A stretch of 64,000 bases of DNA from assembly GCA_964437595.1 (NCBI GenBank), contig CAYTHO010000006.1, forward strand, positions 43,690 through 107,689, given 5' to 3'. Position 1 is the first letter of the stretch; every line of letters starts with the position of its first letter. This stretch comes from DSYU01 sp964437595. GTDB lineage: Bacteria; Chloroflexota; Anaerolineae; Anaerolineales; Anaerolineaceae. The position numbers and the translations under genes were made by a program. Below the pieces are notes generated by a model. It worked only from the letters and a program-made list of their open reading frames with translations, was not told where the DNA came from and made no database searches. Below, in pieces: positions 24,975 through 33,357 of this stretch.

Positions 24975-26333
24975 ATGTCAAAAAAAGTCGCTGAACCCAC
25001 CCGCCTTCCGCGCGAGCGCGCTTTTCTGGTCGGGGTGGATTTGCGCAGCGAGCCCTCCTTACTCTCATTGGAAGATTCTCTCCAGGAGTTGGCGCTGCTG
25101 GCAGATACTGCCGGACTGGAAGTTGTTGGCGAGATTACCCAAAAGCTGGATAGGCCCAGCCCGGACACTTACATTGGTTCCGGCAAAGTAGAAGAAATTC
25201 GCGCTCTGGTGGAAGAGACCCTGGCCCAGGTGATCCTGTTCGATAACGAGCTAGCCCCGCGCCACCTGCGCGAGCTGGAAGAACGCCTGGGTTCCAATGT
25301 CCGCATTGTTGACCGCACGGCGCTGATCCTGGACATTTTCGCGCAGCATGCCCAAACGCGTGAAGGCGTGCTGCAGGTGGAGCTGGCCCAGTACGAATAT
25401 CGCCTGCCTCGCCTTACCCGCGCCTGGACCCACCTGGCCCGCCAGACGGGCGGCGGTGGCGGGCGTACCGGTTCAGCGGGCGGCGTGGGCCTGCGCGGTC
25501 CCGGCGAAACCCAGCTAGAGGTGGACCGCCGGGAGATCAGCAAGCGCATCTCCAAAGTGAAGCAGGAGTTGGAAAAAGTTCGCGCATACCGCATGCGCTA
25601 CCGCACCCAGCGCCAGCGCTCGCAAATCCCCATTGTGTCCCTTGCTGGCTATACGAACGCCGGGAAGTCCACCCTGATCAACCGCCTGGCACGCTCCGAT
25701 GTTTTCGTTGCCAACCAGCTCTTCGCCACCCTCGACCCCACTACTCGCCGGGTCGAGCTGCCCGCCGGGCATTGGGCGCTGTTTACAGATACGGTAGGCT
25801 TCATCCAGAAACTGCCTACCCAACTGGTAGCGGCCTTCCGTGCTACGCTGGAAGAAATCGCCGAGGCTGATCTGCTCATCCATGTTGTGGATGCATCGCA
25901 TCCTAATGCTCGCGAGCAGGTCAAAGCGGTTGAGCAGACCCTGGGTGAAATTGATGCCGGGCATATCCCGGTAATCATGGCGCTCAACAAGGTTGATCGC
26001 TTGCCGAATCAGGCCGCCGCGCTGGATATCGTTGAGGAATTTTCCGGACCGGTGGTGACTCTCTCGGCGCTGACCGGTGAAGGTATTCCCGACCTTCTGC
26101 GGGCCGTGGAGAAAGAGCTGTACGAAACCTATGTGCCGGTCGCCGTGCGGCTGCCGTTTGACCAGGGCCAGTTAATCTCGTTATTCCACGATCAAGGCCA
26201 GGTTGAGAATGTCGAGCACGGGCGCGGGGGCGTAGTGATTGAGGGCAACCTGCCAGGACGGCTGCTGGCGCGCTACCAACCCTATGTGATGACGGAACCT
26301 GAGCAGACCAGCGAGGATAATTCACTTATCTAG
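24975..26333 (+). CDS. hflX: Ribosome-associated GTPase HflX
   Basis: A 452-residue HflX. The N-terminal domain contains TYIGSGKVEEI, a coiled region follows, and a glycine-rich loop GGGGGRTGSAGGVGLRGPGE introduces the G domain. There G1 is GYTNAGKST, G3 DTVGFI and G4 NKVD. HflX splits stalled or heat-damaged 70S ribosomes and binds GTP and ATP. ATG 24975 has AAGGAAA upstream at acceptable spacing. A small membrane protein gene follows after 29 bp. Its length is normal for the family. Confidence 0.95.
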   Translation: MSKKVAEPTRLPRERAFLVGVDLRSEPSLLSLEDSLQELALLADTAGLEVVGEITQKLDRPSPDTYIGSGKVEEIRALVEETLAQVILFDNELAPRHLRELEERLGSNVRIVDRTALILDIFAQHAQTREGVLQVELAQYEYRLPRLTRAWTHLARQTGGGGGRTGSAGGVGLRGPGETQLEVDRREISKRISKVKQELEKVRAYRMRYRTQRQRSQIPIVSLAGYTNAGKSTLINRLARSDVFVANQLFATLDPTTRRVELPAGHWALFTDTVGFIQKLPTQLVAAFRATLEEIAEADLLIHVVDASHPNAREQVKAVEQTLGEIDAGHIPVIMALNKVDRLPNQAAALDIVEEFSGPVVTLSALTGEGIPDLLRAVEKELYETYVPVAVRLPFDQGQLISLFHDQGQVENVEHGRGGVVIEGNLPGRLLARYQPYVMTEPEQTSEDNSLI

Positions 26334-26362
26334 ACCCTAGACCCCATCCATCCCGAGGCGCT

Positions 26363-26575
26363 ATGATCCAACGACTGAATGCCTTTGTTGACGACGTTTC
26401 TGAATTTTTCGCTCACCGGAAAGGTTTGCTGCCGATCATCGGCCTTGTGCTGGTTGTGGTCAATTTCTTGCTGGTGCTGCTGTTCCCTGCCGGGTGGCTG
26501 GCGCAGGTCAATTTCTTCCTGCACCTGGGCGTTCTGGTAGCGATCATCGGGTTTATGCTGGCAAGGGCGCTGTAA
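26363..26575 (+). CDS. 70-residue two-helix membrane protein
   Basis: A short protein with a charged N-terminal segment and two hydrophobic helices (about residues 21-43 and 48-68) separated by PAGWLAQVNF. No family recognised. It sits 29 bp after hflX and 63 bp before an rRNA methylase gene on the same strand, so it is probably part of that operon. There is no strong ribosome site. The consistent membrane topology and lack of overlap support it as a real gene. Confidence 0.6.
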   Translation: MIQRLNAFVDDVSEFFAHRKGLLPIIGLVLVVVNFLLVLLFPAGWLAQVNFFLHLGVLVAIIGFMLARAL

Positions 26576-26638
26576 AATCAACCATCTGCTGCGGGTTAGC
26601 GCTCGTTTTCCGGCCCGCAAGGCTCAGGTTCTGCCGCT

Positions 26639-27487
26639 ATGAGCGCCATTTTAATTAAGGTTAACACCCAAAACAGCGAGTTCCAGTATATTGAAACGCT
26701 GCGCAGGAACCGGGTAAAACGGGGAAAGGCGGGCGAATTTTTTGTTGAGGGTGTGCGCTCGATTGAACAGGCCCTGCGCAACCATTGGAAGATCAACGGG
26801 CTGGTGTACTCCCGCGAAAAGCGCCTGTCAGATTGGGCAACGGGTGTGCTGGCGCGGGCCAACGCGCAGCGGCATTATGAGCTGACCGCTGCGCTGCTGG
26901 GGGAATTGAGTCAAAAAGAAGAACCCTCCGAGATGCTGGCGCTGGTTGCAATGCCCGCAGATGATCTTACCCGCATCCGGTCAAAAAGCAGCCCTCTGGC
27001 GGTCGTTCTGGACCGCCCCATCCTACCCGGGAATATTGGCACCGTGATCCGTTCGTGTGACGCGCTGCAGGTAGATGGAGTAGTTATTACCGGTCATTCC
27101 GCCGATCTATACGACACGGAAACCATCCGGGCCAGTACCGGCTCGTTCTTCAGCGTGCCTGCCGTGCGCCTGCCATCCCAGAAAGAACTGCTGCCCTGGC
27201 TGGAGCAGATGAGGGTGCAGTACCCCGGGCTGCAGGTGGTTGGCACCAGCGCTAAAGCTGCTACCGCCATCGATGCCCATGATTTTCGGACGCCAACGGT
27301 GCTGGTCGCCGGAAACGAGACGCATGGCATCAGTGAAGCCTACCGCGCGCTGTGCGATGCGCTGGTTACCATCCCGATGAGCGGATCGGCCAGCTCACTC
27401 AACCTGGCTATCGCCACATCGATCATCCTATATGAGATAGACCGGCAGCGAAGGGGAGAATTAACGGAGAAAAGCGAGCTGCGGTAA
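26639..27487 (+). CDS. SpoU/TrmH-family RNA 2'-O-methyltransferase
   Basis: A 282-residue SPOUT enzyme. An N-terminal RNA-binding substrate domain (ETLRRNRVKRGKAGEFFVEG) precedes the trefoil-knot methylase domain, whose three motifs are visible: RPILPGNIGTVIRSCDAL (motif 1), VLVAGNETHGI (motif 2) and IPMSGSASSLNLAIATSI (motif 3, SAM binding). Relatives methylate the ribose 2'-OH of 23S rRNA or tRNA; the exact target cannot be told. ATG 26639 lacks a clear ribosome site. The last codons form the 5' arm of a strong terminator hairpin, and the stop codon lies in its loop. Confidence 0.9.
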   Translation: MSAILIKVNTQNSEFQYIETLRRNRVKRGKAGEFFVEGVRSIEQALRNHWKINGLVYSREKRLSDWATGVLARANAQRHYELTAALLGELSQKEEPSEMLALVAMPADDLTRIRSKSSPLAVVLDRPILPGNIGTVIRSCDALQVDGVVITGHSADLYDTETIRASTGSFFSVPAVRLPSQKELLPWLEQMRVQYPGLQVVGTSAKAATAIDAHDFRTPTVLVAGNETHGISEAYRALCDALVTIPMSGSASSLNLAIATSIILYEIDRQRRGELTEKSELR

Positions 27488-27512
27488 AACTTGCCGCAGC
27501 TCGCTTTTCTCC
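27466..27512. terminator. Bidirectional terminator overlapping the rRNA methylase stop codon
   Basis: A perfect 19-bp stem (27466-27484 with 27494-27512) and a 9-base loop contain the TAA stop (27485-27487) of the plus-strand gene. The stem carries A4/T4 tracts, so it can end transcription of the methylase gene and also of rpmF, which arrives from the other side. Confidence 0.85.
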
Positions 27513-27534
27513 CTGATCACGCAGGGGGACAGCG

Positions 27535-27732
27535 TTATTTACTCTTCTGTTCTTTTTCGATGGTGACGACTTCGCGACCCTTGTAGTGACCGCAGCTGGG
27601 GCAAACGGTGTGAGGCTGGCGCATCTCGCCGCAGTTGGGGCAGGCAACCAGGTTCATCGCCGTCAAAGCGTCGTGTGAGCGGCGGCGGTCGCGACGACCA
27701 CTCGAATGTTTACGTTTTGGTTGTGGAACCAT
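27535..27732 (-). CDS. rpmF: 50S ribosomal protein L32
   Basis: A 65-residue L32 with the basic N-terminus PQPKRKHSSGRRDRRRSH and the four-cysteine zinc ribbon CPNCGEMRQPHTVCPSCG at about residues 31-48, so this is the zinc-binding form. AGGAGA precedes ATG 27732. It is isolated: terminator on one side, a divergent methyltransferase gene on the other. The usual neighbours (DUF177, plsX, fabH) are absent. Confidence 0.96.
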   Translation of the reverse strand: MVPQPKRKHSSGRRDRRRSHDALTAMNLVACPNCGEMRQPHTVCPSCGHYKGREVVTIEKEQKSK

Positions 27733-27796
27733 GACTATCTCCTGAATTCGTTTACAATTGCATTATGAACAAGTCTGACAATAAGGCCTAATTTTA

Positions 27797-28525
27797 TTGA
27801 TCCTTACCGTAGCCGCCCAATTGTACTTTCGAGACACTTTTCCGTCAAGGGGCACTTTGGAACTAAAACCAACCACTCTCCTATCAAAAATAATCACCAG
27901 CTTTATGCGACTGTTTTTCCGGCTGCTGTACCACAGCATGGCCTGGTCGTACGACCTGGTAGCTGCGATCGTATCGCTGGGACGCTGGAAAGACTGGGTG
28001 AAAAACGCACTGCCAATGCTGTCTGGCCCGCGCGTCCTGGAACTAGGTTTTGGGCCAGGTCATATGCAGGGCTTCTTGAGCACAGCGGGCCATTCTACTT
28101 TTGGGCTGGATGAAAGCCGTAACATGGCGCGGCAGGCCCGCCGGCGCCTCCTGCGCCAGGGACGAACACCGCGCCTGGCCCGTGGGCTGGCCCAACACCT
28201 GCCTTTTGCCAGCCGGAGCATCAACAGCGTTGTAGCAACCTTCCCCACCCTGTATATCATTGACCCGCAAACGCTGGAGGAAATTCACCGCGTGCTGGTT
28301 CCCGGCGGGCGGCTGGTTGTGTTGAGTACCGCATGGATCACTGGAAACCGTTTCCCAGAGCGGGCGGCAGCCTGGCTTTTCAATATAACCGGGCAGACGC
28401 CCAGGGAAGACGCCAGCCTGGAAGAATTGATTAAGCCTTATACTCAGGCAGGGTTCCAGACGAGTATTCGTTTTGTGGAAACGAAAAACAGCCGGCTGCT
28501 GTTCGTGCTGGCGAAGGTTAAATAG
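27797..28525 (+). CDS. SAM-dependent methyltransferase (class I, UbiE-like)
   Basis: About 242 residues if translation starts at TTG 27797. The Rossmann motif I is RVLELGFGPGHMQGFL near residues 79-94, motif II ends in TFGLDES, and the post-motif VPGGRLVVLSTAWI is typical of UbiE/menaquinone or sterol-type class I methyltransferases. The substrate is unknown. The start is uncertain: the TTG has AAGG about ten bases upstream, while ATG 27905 would remove 36 residues and leave the hydrophobic MRLFFRLLYHS at the N-terminus. It diverges from rpmF. Confidence 0.82.
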   Translation: MILTVAAQLYFRDTFPSRGTLELKPTTLLSKIITSFMRLFFRLLYHSMAWSYDLVAAIVSLGRWKDWVKNALPMLSGPRVLELGFGPGHMQGFLSTAGHSTFGLDESRNMARQARRRLLRQGRTPRLARGLAQHLPFASRSINSVVATFPTLYIIDPQTLEEIHRVLVPGGRLVVLSTAWITGNRFPERAAAWLFNITGQTPREDASLEELIKPYTQAGFQTSIRFVETKNSRLLFVLAKVK

Positions 28526-28556
28526 AGATTCCATCGAATCGGCTTTTTGTTGTAAA

Positions 28557-29288
28557 ATGAAAGATATGGAGATTCAAATCGCTGTAGCGAAGACCAACAA
28601 ATACGCAGTATCCGAAAGTGGAGATACGCTGGAGACCGTTGAACGGCCTAATGGCGGCATGTCGGTTGTACTGGCGGATGGGCAGACATCTGGCCGGGGT
28701 GCCAAAGCAATTTCAACCATGGTGGTTCGCAAAGTGATCGGGCTGCTGGCGGAAGGCGTGCGCGACGGAGCGGCTGCCCGGGCTGCTTCAGATTACCTGT
28801 ACACTGAGCGGTATGGCAAGGTTTCAGCCACGTTGAATATCCTATCAGCCGACCTGCAAACAGGCACGCTGGTCATTACCCGCAATAACCCCGCCCCGGT
28901 CTTTATTGCTCGCGGCGATAAAATCGAGTGCATTACCTCGGAAAGCATACCAATCGGCACATCGCGTAACATTCGCCCGGCCATCTCTGAGATCGCCCTG
29001 GAAGGCTGGACCTCCATCGTAATCTATACTGATGGAATACTTCATGCCGGCGATCGTTATGGACAGGAACTGGATATCTGCACCCTGCTCGAATCGCTGC
29101 TGGAAGAACAGGACCCTTCCTCCCAGGAGATTGCCGATGCTCTACTGGCGCACGCTATCCAGCTTGACCAGGGCCGGCCAAATGACGATATGAGCGTAGT
29201 CGTGCTGCGCGTACTGCCGTATGAAAGCGATTTGATCCGCCGGTTGACAGTGCGACTGCCGGTAAATTATTATCCGCCTCAAATGTAG
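28557..29288 (+). CDS. SpoIIE-like PP2C-type serine/threonine phosphatase
   Basis: About 243 residues comprising a single SpoIIE/PP2C domain with no sensor domain. Metal-binding motifs are VVLADGQTSGRGAKAIS near the start, IVIYTDGILHAG in the middle and NDDMSVVVLRV near the end. In partner-switching systems such phosphatases dephosphorylate anti-anti-sigma factors; no such partner is nearby. A TAAAAT at 28553-28558 lies where a leaderless start at the second in-frame ATG (28566) would fit, so the product may begin MEIQIAVAK. The stop is three bases before the next gene. Confidence 0.82.
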   Translation: MKDMEIQIAVAKTNKYAVSESGDTLETVERPNGGMSVVLADGQTSGRGAKAISTMVVRKVIGLLAEGVRDGAAARAASDYLYTERYGKVSATLNILSADLQTGTLVITRNNPAPVFIARGDKIECITSESIPIGTSRNIRPAISEIALEGWTSIVIYTDGILHAGDRYGQELDICTLLESLLEEQDPSSQEIADALLAHAIQLDQGRPNDDMSVVVLRVLPYESDLIRRLTVRLPVNYYPPQM

Positions 29289-29291
29289 GAT

Positions 29292-30368
29292 ATGCGCTCC
29301 ACAGCCTGGCCTTCATCGACGAAATGGAATGACGTAAAGAGAATCTGGCGCAGGCAGCGAGCCAGCTGGCGTGATACGTCTCTTTTACTGCGCGAGTTCC
29401 GCCAGCCGCTGTTGTTATTTGCACTGGTGGTATGTGGGAGCGGCTGGCTGTATTACACCCTCTCGCAAAATTCGCTCCAGCCAGTTGAAAGCCTGGTTGA
29501 GGCGATCTATATTACTCTGACCCTTACATTCTTCCAGACCGCAGTGGATTTTCCTGCGGAATGGTATCTGCAGGTATTCTTCTTCATCATGCCCATTATT
29601 GGCATTGGTTTTCTGGCACAAGGGCTGACCGATTTTGGCATCATGTTATTTAACCGCCGCGCGCGGAGTAAGGAATGGGAAATGGCCGTTGCATCGACTT
29701 ACAGTAACCATGTCGTTTTGGTTGGCCTAGGGCACCTGGGTTTTCGGGTGGTAAAGAAACTAGTCGAGCTCGAACAGGACGTGGTGGCAATCGAGCGCTC
29801 CCCCGATGCAGAACTGCTGCAGACGGTGCAAAAACTGGGTGTTCCGGTGCTCGTGGAAGATGGCACCCGCGATACCGTGCTGATCAACGCCGGAGTGGCA
29901 AAGGCGCGCGCCGTGATTTTGTGCACCCAAAATGACAGTCTGAACCTGCGTATGGCATTGAAAGCGCGCGCTTTAAACCCCAAAATTGAGGTAGTCGTCC
30001 GGATTTTCGATGATGATTTTGCCAACTCACTACAGTTGCAGTTTGGCTTTCACGCCATGAGCGCAACCGGCATGGCTGCCCCGCTGTTTGCCGCTATCGC
30101 CGCGCATGTTGATGTAACGCCGCCTATCACCATTGATGGACAGCCACACATCCTGGCACAGCTCGAAGTGAGTCCCCGATCGCGCATTTGCGGGATGACG
30201 GTTAACAAGTTGGAAGAAACGTACCGGGTTTCGGTCATTCTGCTGGCCCGGGACGGTGAGCGTATCTTCCATCCGGCTGGCGATAAAATCATTGATCGGG
30301 ACCAGATCATCGCCGTTTTTGGCGAACCAGAACAGATTAACCTGTTGCTGCATGAAAGAACCCGGTGA
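29292..30368 (+). CDS. RCK/TrkA-type NAD-binding membrane protein with degenerate pore motif
   Basis: A 358-residue protein organised like a two-helix K+ channel: TM1 at about 36-54, a pore-loop region, TM2 at about 93-112, a Rossmann RCK_N domain (VLVGLGHLGFRVVKKL near 140) and an RCK_C domain (about 265-350). The pore segment reads TLTLTFFQTAVDFP instead of a TVGYG-type filter, so K+ selectivity as in classical channels is unlikely. It may be a non-selective channel, a regulatory protein or a transporter subunit. It follows the phosphatase by 3 bp and overlaps the P-loop gene by 17 bp. Confidence 0.82.
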   Translation: MRSTAWPSSTKWNDVKRIWRRQRASWRDTSLLLREFRQPLLLFALVVCGSGWLYYTLSQNSLQPVESLVEAIYITLTLTFFQTAVDFPAEWYLQVFFFIMPIIGIGFLAQGLTDFGIMLFNRRARSKEWEMAVASTYSNHVVLVGLGHLGFRVVKKLVELEQDVVAIERSPDAELLQTVQKLGVPVLVEDGTRDTVLINAGVAKARAVILCTQNDSLNLRMALKARALNPKIEVVVRIFDDDFANSLQLQFGFHAMSATGMAAPLFAAIAAHVDVTPPITIDGQPHILAQLEVSPRSRICGMTVNKLEETYRVSVILLARDGERIFHPAGDKIIDRDQIIAVFGEPEQINLLLHERTR

Positions 30369-30738
30369 CCGTACCCTGCCAAAGATTGGAATCGTTGGGC
30401 CCTGCACGGCAGGGAAAAGCACGCTGATTAAGCGGCTGAGCGGGCAGTACCCGGTGATTCTGCGGCACATCGCCCAGGAACACTCCTTTGTGCAGAACAT
30501 GTGGCAGCGGATCAGCCAGCCCAACTGGCTGGTATTTCTGGATGTGTCTTACCCGATATCGATGCAGCGCAAGAAGCTCGATTGGACTCGCGCCGAGTAT
30601 GAGGAACAGCAGCGCCGCCTGCAGCACGCCCGACAGCACGCCGATTTCTACCTGATGACGGATGATTTGACGCCAGAAGAAGTGGTAGAAAAGGTGGCAG
30701 TGTTTATCACCCTTAAATGCGCCGGAGCGGAGAAATAA
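30352..30738 (+). CDS. Small P-loop NTPase
   Basis: A 128-residue protein with the Walker A motif GIVGPCTAGKSTLIKRL near its start, an AQEHSFVQNMW switch-like segment, and LVFLDVSYP in a Walker B-like position. It has the look of a minimal nucleotide kinase or GTPase, too short for standard kinases. The start ATG 30352 overlaps the preceding RCK gene by 17 bp. Upstream in-frame codons would lie deep inside that gene and are rejected. The overlap implies coordinated expression with the RCK membrane protein. The reaction is unknown. Confidence 0.72.
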   Translation: MKEPGDRTLPKIGIVGPCTAGKSTLIKRLSGQYPVILRHIAQEHSFVQNMWQRISQPNWLVFLDVSYPISMQRKKLDWTRAEYEEQQRRLQHARQHADFYLMTDDLTPEEVVEKVAVFITLKCAGAEK

Positions 30739-30915
30739 GGGACCGCAGGTAAAATTTCTTCCCTATTCATGTAAAATCATCCGGGGTATAATTGCGCCGT
30801 CGTCCGCGTGGAACGAACAACAAACGCTGATAAATGTAAGAAGTTCCCGTTTTGTCGTGGGCGTCAAGCGCCAGCTGGATTGCTGGCATTTGTCTGCATG
30901 GAGGCTCAACCCCGC

Positions 30916-32310
30916 ATGAAACAAAGAGATGTTATTTCCCTCGCCGTGATCATTCTTCTGCTGGTGATCGCGCTGATCATCGTGCTGCCTGGTACATCCG
31001 CTCGTTTGAAGGATATCGGCATCCAGCGCGGTGAGAATTTTGTCCTAGGACTGGACCTGCGCGGCGGCGTTCAGGCGCTCCTGGAAGTTCCAGCCAGTTA
31101 CCAGCAAGAAATCACCATGGAGCAGTTGGAAGGTGCGCAGCGCATCCTGGAAAACCGTACCAACGCGCTGGGCGTTAGCGAGAACCAGTTCCAGGTAGCT
31201 GGCACCCGCCGCATGGTTGCTGAGTTCCCCGGTCTGCAAGACCCCACTGGCGTGCTGGATGTGATCAAAGAGACTGGCCAGCTCGAGTTCGTTGATATGG
31301 GTGATACGCGACCAAATGAAGGCGATGAGATCCAGACCGACCTGGGTGGAGCGGCGCAGGCACCTACAGCGACTCCCACCACTGCCGCCGGTGAGCCCAC
31401 CCCGGCAGACCCGAACGCTGAGACAGGAAAAGTCTGGCACACCATTATGACCGGCGAACACCTGACCTCCGTCGGCGTGACTACTGATCAATTGGGCCAG
31501 CCCATCATCTCGTTCAAACTGGACAGTGAAGGCACGCAAATTTTCGGCGACCACACCAGGGCCAATGTAGGCAAGATTTTGGCCATCGTACTCGATAAAA
31601 AGGTCATCTCCGCTCCATCCATCAACAACGCCATCACCGAAGGCGAAGGTATTATCAAAGGTCAATTTACCGTCGATTCCGCCAATGCTCTGGCCATTCA
31701 GATGCGCTACGGCTCATTGCCCATTCCCTTCGAGGTGGTCGAGAGCCGCGTGATTGGCCCAACCCTCGGCCAGGATTCGTTGCAAAAGAGCCTCATCGCC
31801 GGTATCATCGGCTTTGTCATCGTGATCCTGTTCATGGGCATCTACTATCGGCTACCCGGCTTTGTCGCCATCGTTTCTATCGCCATCTACGCCGTGATTA
31901 CCCTGGCGCTGTTCAAGCTGATCCCGGTTACGCTGACACTGCCTGGCATCGCGGGTTTCCTATTGAGCACCGGCTCGGCGCTGGACGCGAACATCCTGAT
32001 CTTTGAGCGCCTCAAAGAAGAACTGCGCAGTGGGCGCACCCTCATGCAGGCCGTTGACCTGGCCTGGAAGCGGGCCTGGTCGTCTATCCGCGACTCAAAT
32101 ATCGCCACGCTCATTACCTGCTTGATCCTCTTCATCTTCGGATCTTCCTTTGGCGCTACGATCGTAAAGGGCTTTGCCATTACCCTGGCGCTTGGCGTCG
32201 GCGTAAGCCTTTTCTGCGCCGTTGTCGTTACACGCACATTACTCAACATGGTAATGTCATCCCTGGATCCTGAGAACAAGCGTCTTTCGTGGTTTGGTAT
32301 TTACGAATAA
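30916..32310 (+). CDS. secD: Protein translocase subunit SecD
   Basis: About 464 residues. TM1 is at residues 8-25, then the LGLDLRGG-type motif (FVLGLDLRGGVQALLE), the periplasmic P1 domain with a Pro/Ala/Thr-rich insert of about 25 residues (AQAPTATPTTAAGEPTPADP), and five C-terminal helices with GSALDANILIFERLKEELRSG in two halves. SecD works with SecF to drive late steps of Sec export using the proton gradient. ATG 30916 has GGAGG eleven bases upstream. In-frame codons before it encode a non-membrane-like leader. It is followed 10 bp later by secF. Confidence 0.95.
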   Translation: MKQRDVISLAVIILLLVIALIIVLPGTSARLKDIGIQRGENFVLGLDLRGGVQALLEVPASYQQEITMEQLEGAQRILENRTNALGVSENQFQVAGTRRMVAEFPGLQDPTGVLDVIKETGQLEFVDMGDTRPNEGDEIQTDLGGAAQAPTATPTTAAGEPTPADPNAETGKVWHTIMTGEHLTSVGVTTDQLGQPIISFKLDSEGTQIFGDHTRANVGKILAIVLDKKVISAPSINNAITEGEGIIKGQFTVDSANALAIQMRYGSLPIPFEVVESRVIGPTLGQDSLQKSLIAGIIGFVIVILFMGIYYRLPGFVAIVSIAIYAVITLALFKLIPVTLTLPGIAGFLLSTGSALDANILIFERLKEELRSGRTLMQAVDLAWKRAWSSIRDSNIATLITCLILFIFGSSFGATIVKGFAITLALGVGVSLFCAVVVTRTLLNMVMSSLDPENKRLSWFGIYE

Positions 32311-32320
32311 GGGAGAGAAA

Positions 32321-33244
32321 ATGCTTAACATTCTAGGAAAACGCTACTTATTCTTTGCCATATCCGCGCTGCTGATCCTGCCAGGTTTGATCCTGATTGC
32401 CATCAACGGCCTGCCGCTGTCGATCGATTTCAAGGGTGGCACCAGCCTGGAGGTCAGCTACGCATCGGGCAATATGCCGACCACGGATCAGATCGTGAAC
32501 CTGTATAATGACCTGGGCATCACGGAAACGAAAGTGACCACAACCAGCCAGGGCACGCAAGTGATCCGCTCATCCTTCATGAGCGATGCCGCGCGGAACA
32601 ACGTGGTCAGCGAAATGGAAAAGCGCTTTAACGATACGGTAACCATCCAGCAGTTTGACAGCGTTGGCCCGACCATTGGCCGCGAAGTAACCTCGCGCGC
32701 CATGCTGGCAGTCGCCGCCGCTGCGCTGGCAGTGATTATTTACATCACCCTGGCTTTCCGCGGAGTGCAGCACTCCTTCCGCTACGGCGTCTGCGCGATC
32801 ATCGCCATGATCCACGATGTGCTGGTCGTAATCAGCCTGGCTGCGATTGGCGGCATGCTGTTTGGCTGGCAGGTAGACTCGCTCTTCCTGACCGCCCTGC
32901 TGTCGGTAATCGGCTTTTCGGTGCAGGACAAGGTGGTGGTGTTCGACCGCATCCGCGAGAACAGCGCCATTTACCGCCGCCTGCCGTTTGAAACGCTGGC
33001 CAATCACTCGATCGTCCAGACTCTGCAGCGCTCCATCAATACACAGTTGATGACGGTTGAATACATGCTGCTGGCGATGGCGTTGTTCGGCGGTATCACC
33101 CTGCGCGAGTTTTCCATTATCCTGCTGGTAGGCCTGTTCATGGGTACCTATTCCTCAATCTTCATCGCCGCCCCGGCGCTGGTGATCTGGGAAAACAAGG
33201 AATGGAAGAACTGGTTTGGTCGCAAGCCGGCAAACGCCGTATAG
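32321..33244 (+). CDS. secF: Protein translocase subunit SecF
   Basis: A 307-residue SecF with TM1 (residues 5-24), then LSIDFKGGTSLEVSY, the family's substrate-facing motif, a short extracytoplasmic domain and five helices including SVQDKVVVFDRIREN, the SecF/SecD signature. GGGAGAG stands just ahead of ATG 32321; an upstream in-frame ATG at 32294 lies within secD and is unlikely. It forms an operon with secD, closed by a terminator at 33265-33294. yajC is not adjacent. Confidence 0.96.
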   Translation: MLNILGKRYLFFAISALLILPGLILIAINGLPLSIDFKGGTSLEVSYASGNMPTTDQIVNLYNDLGITETKVTTTSQGTQVIRSSFMSDAARNNVVSEMEKRFNDTVTIQQFDSVGPTIGREVTSRAMLAVAAAALAVIIYITLAFRGVQHSFRYGVCAIIAMIHDVLVVISLAAIGGMLFGWQVDSLFLTALLSVIGFSVQDKVVVFDRIRENSAIYRRLPFETLANHSIVQTLQRSINTQLMTVEYMLLAMALFGGITLREFSIILLVGLFMGTYSSIFIAAPALVIWENKEWKNWFGRKPANAV

Positions 33245-33264
33245 AAATATGCTTACAGATAACA

Positions 33265-33294
33265 AACGGGCGCCGCGGCGCCCGTTTTGTTTTC
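33265..33294 (+). terminator. secDF terminator
   Basis: A palindrome AACGGGCGC-CGCG-GCGCCCGTT (33265-33286) is followed by TTGTTTTC, an intrinsic terminator 20 bp after secF. Confidence 0.88.
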
Positions 33295-33357
33295 TTTATC
33301 TGATGTACAATAAGAAAAGGAACTCCATTCTAAAAGCCAAAAGTTGAGGAACCTTTT

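Noticed and set aside
30764..30792. TATAAT at 30787-30792 as secD promoter
   Set aside because: The -10 is perfect, but no acceptable -35 or TG extension is present, and the leader would be long. It is possible but not strong enough to list.
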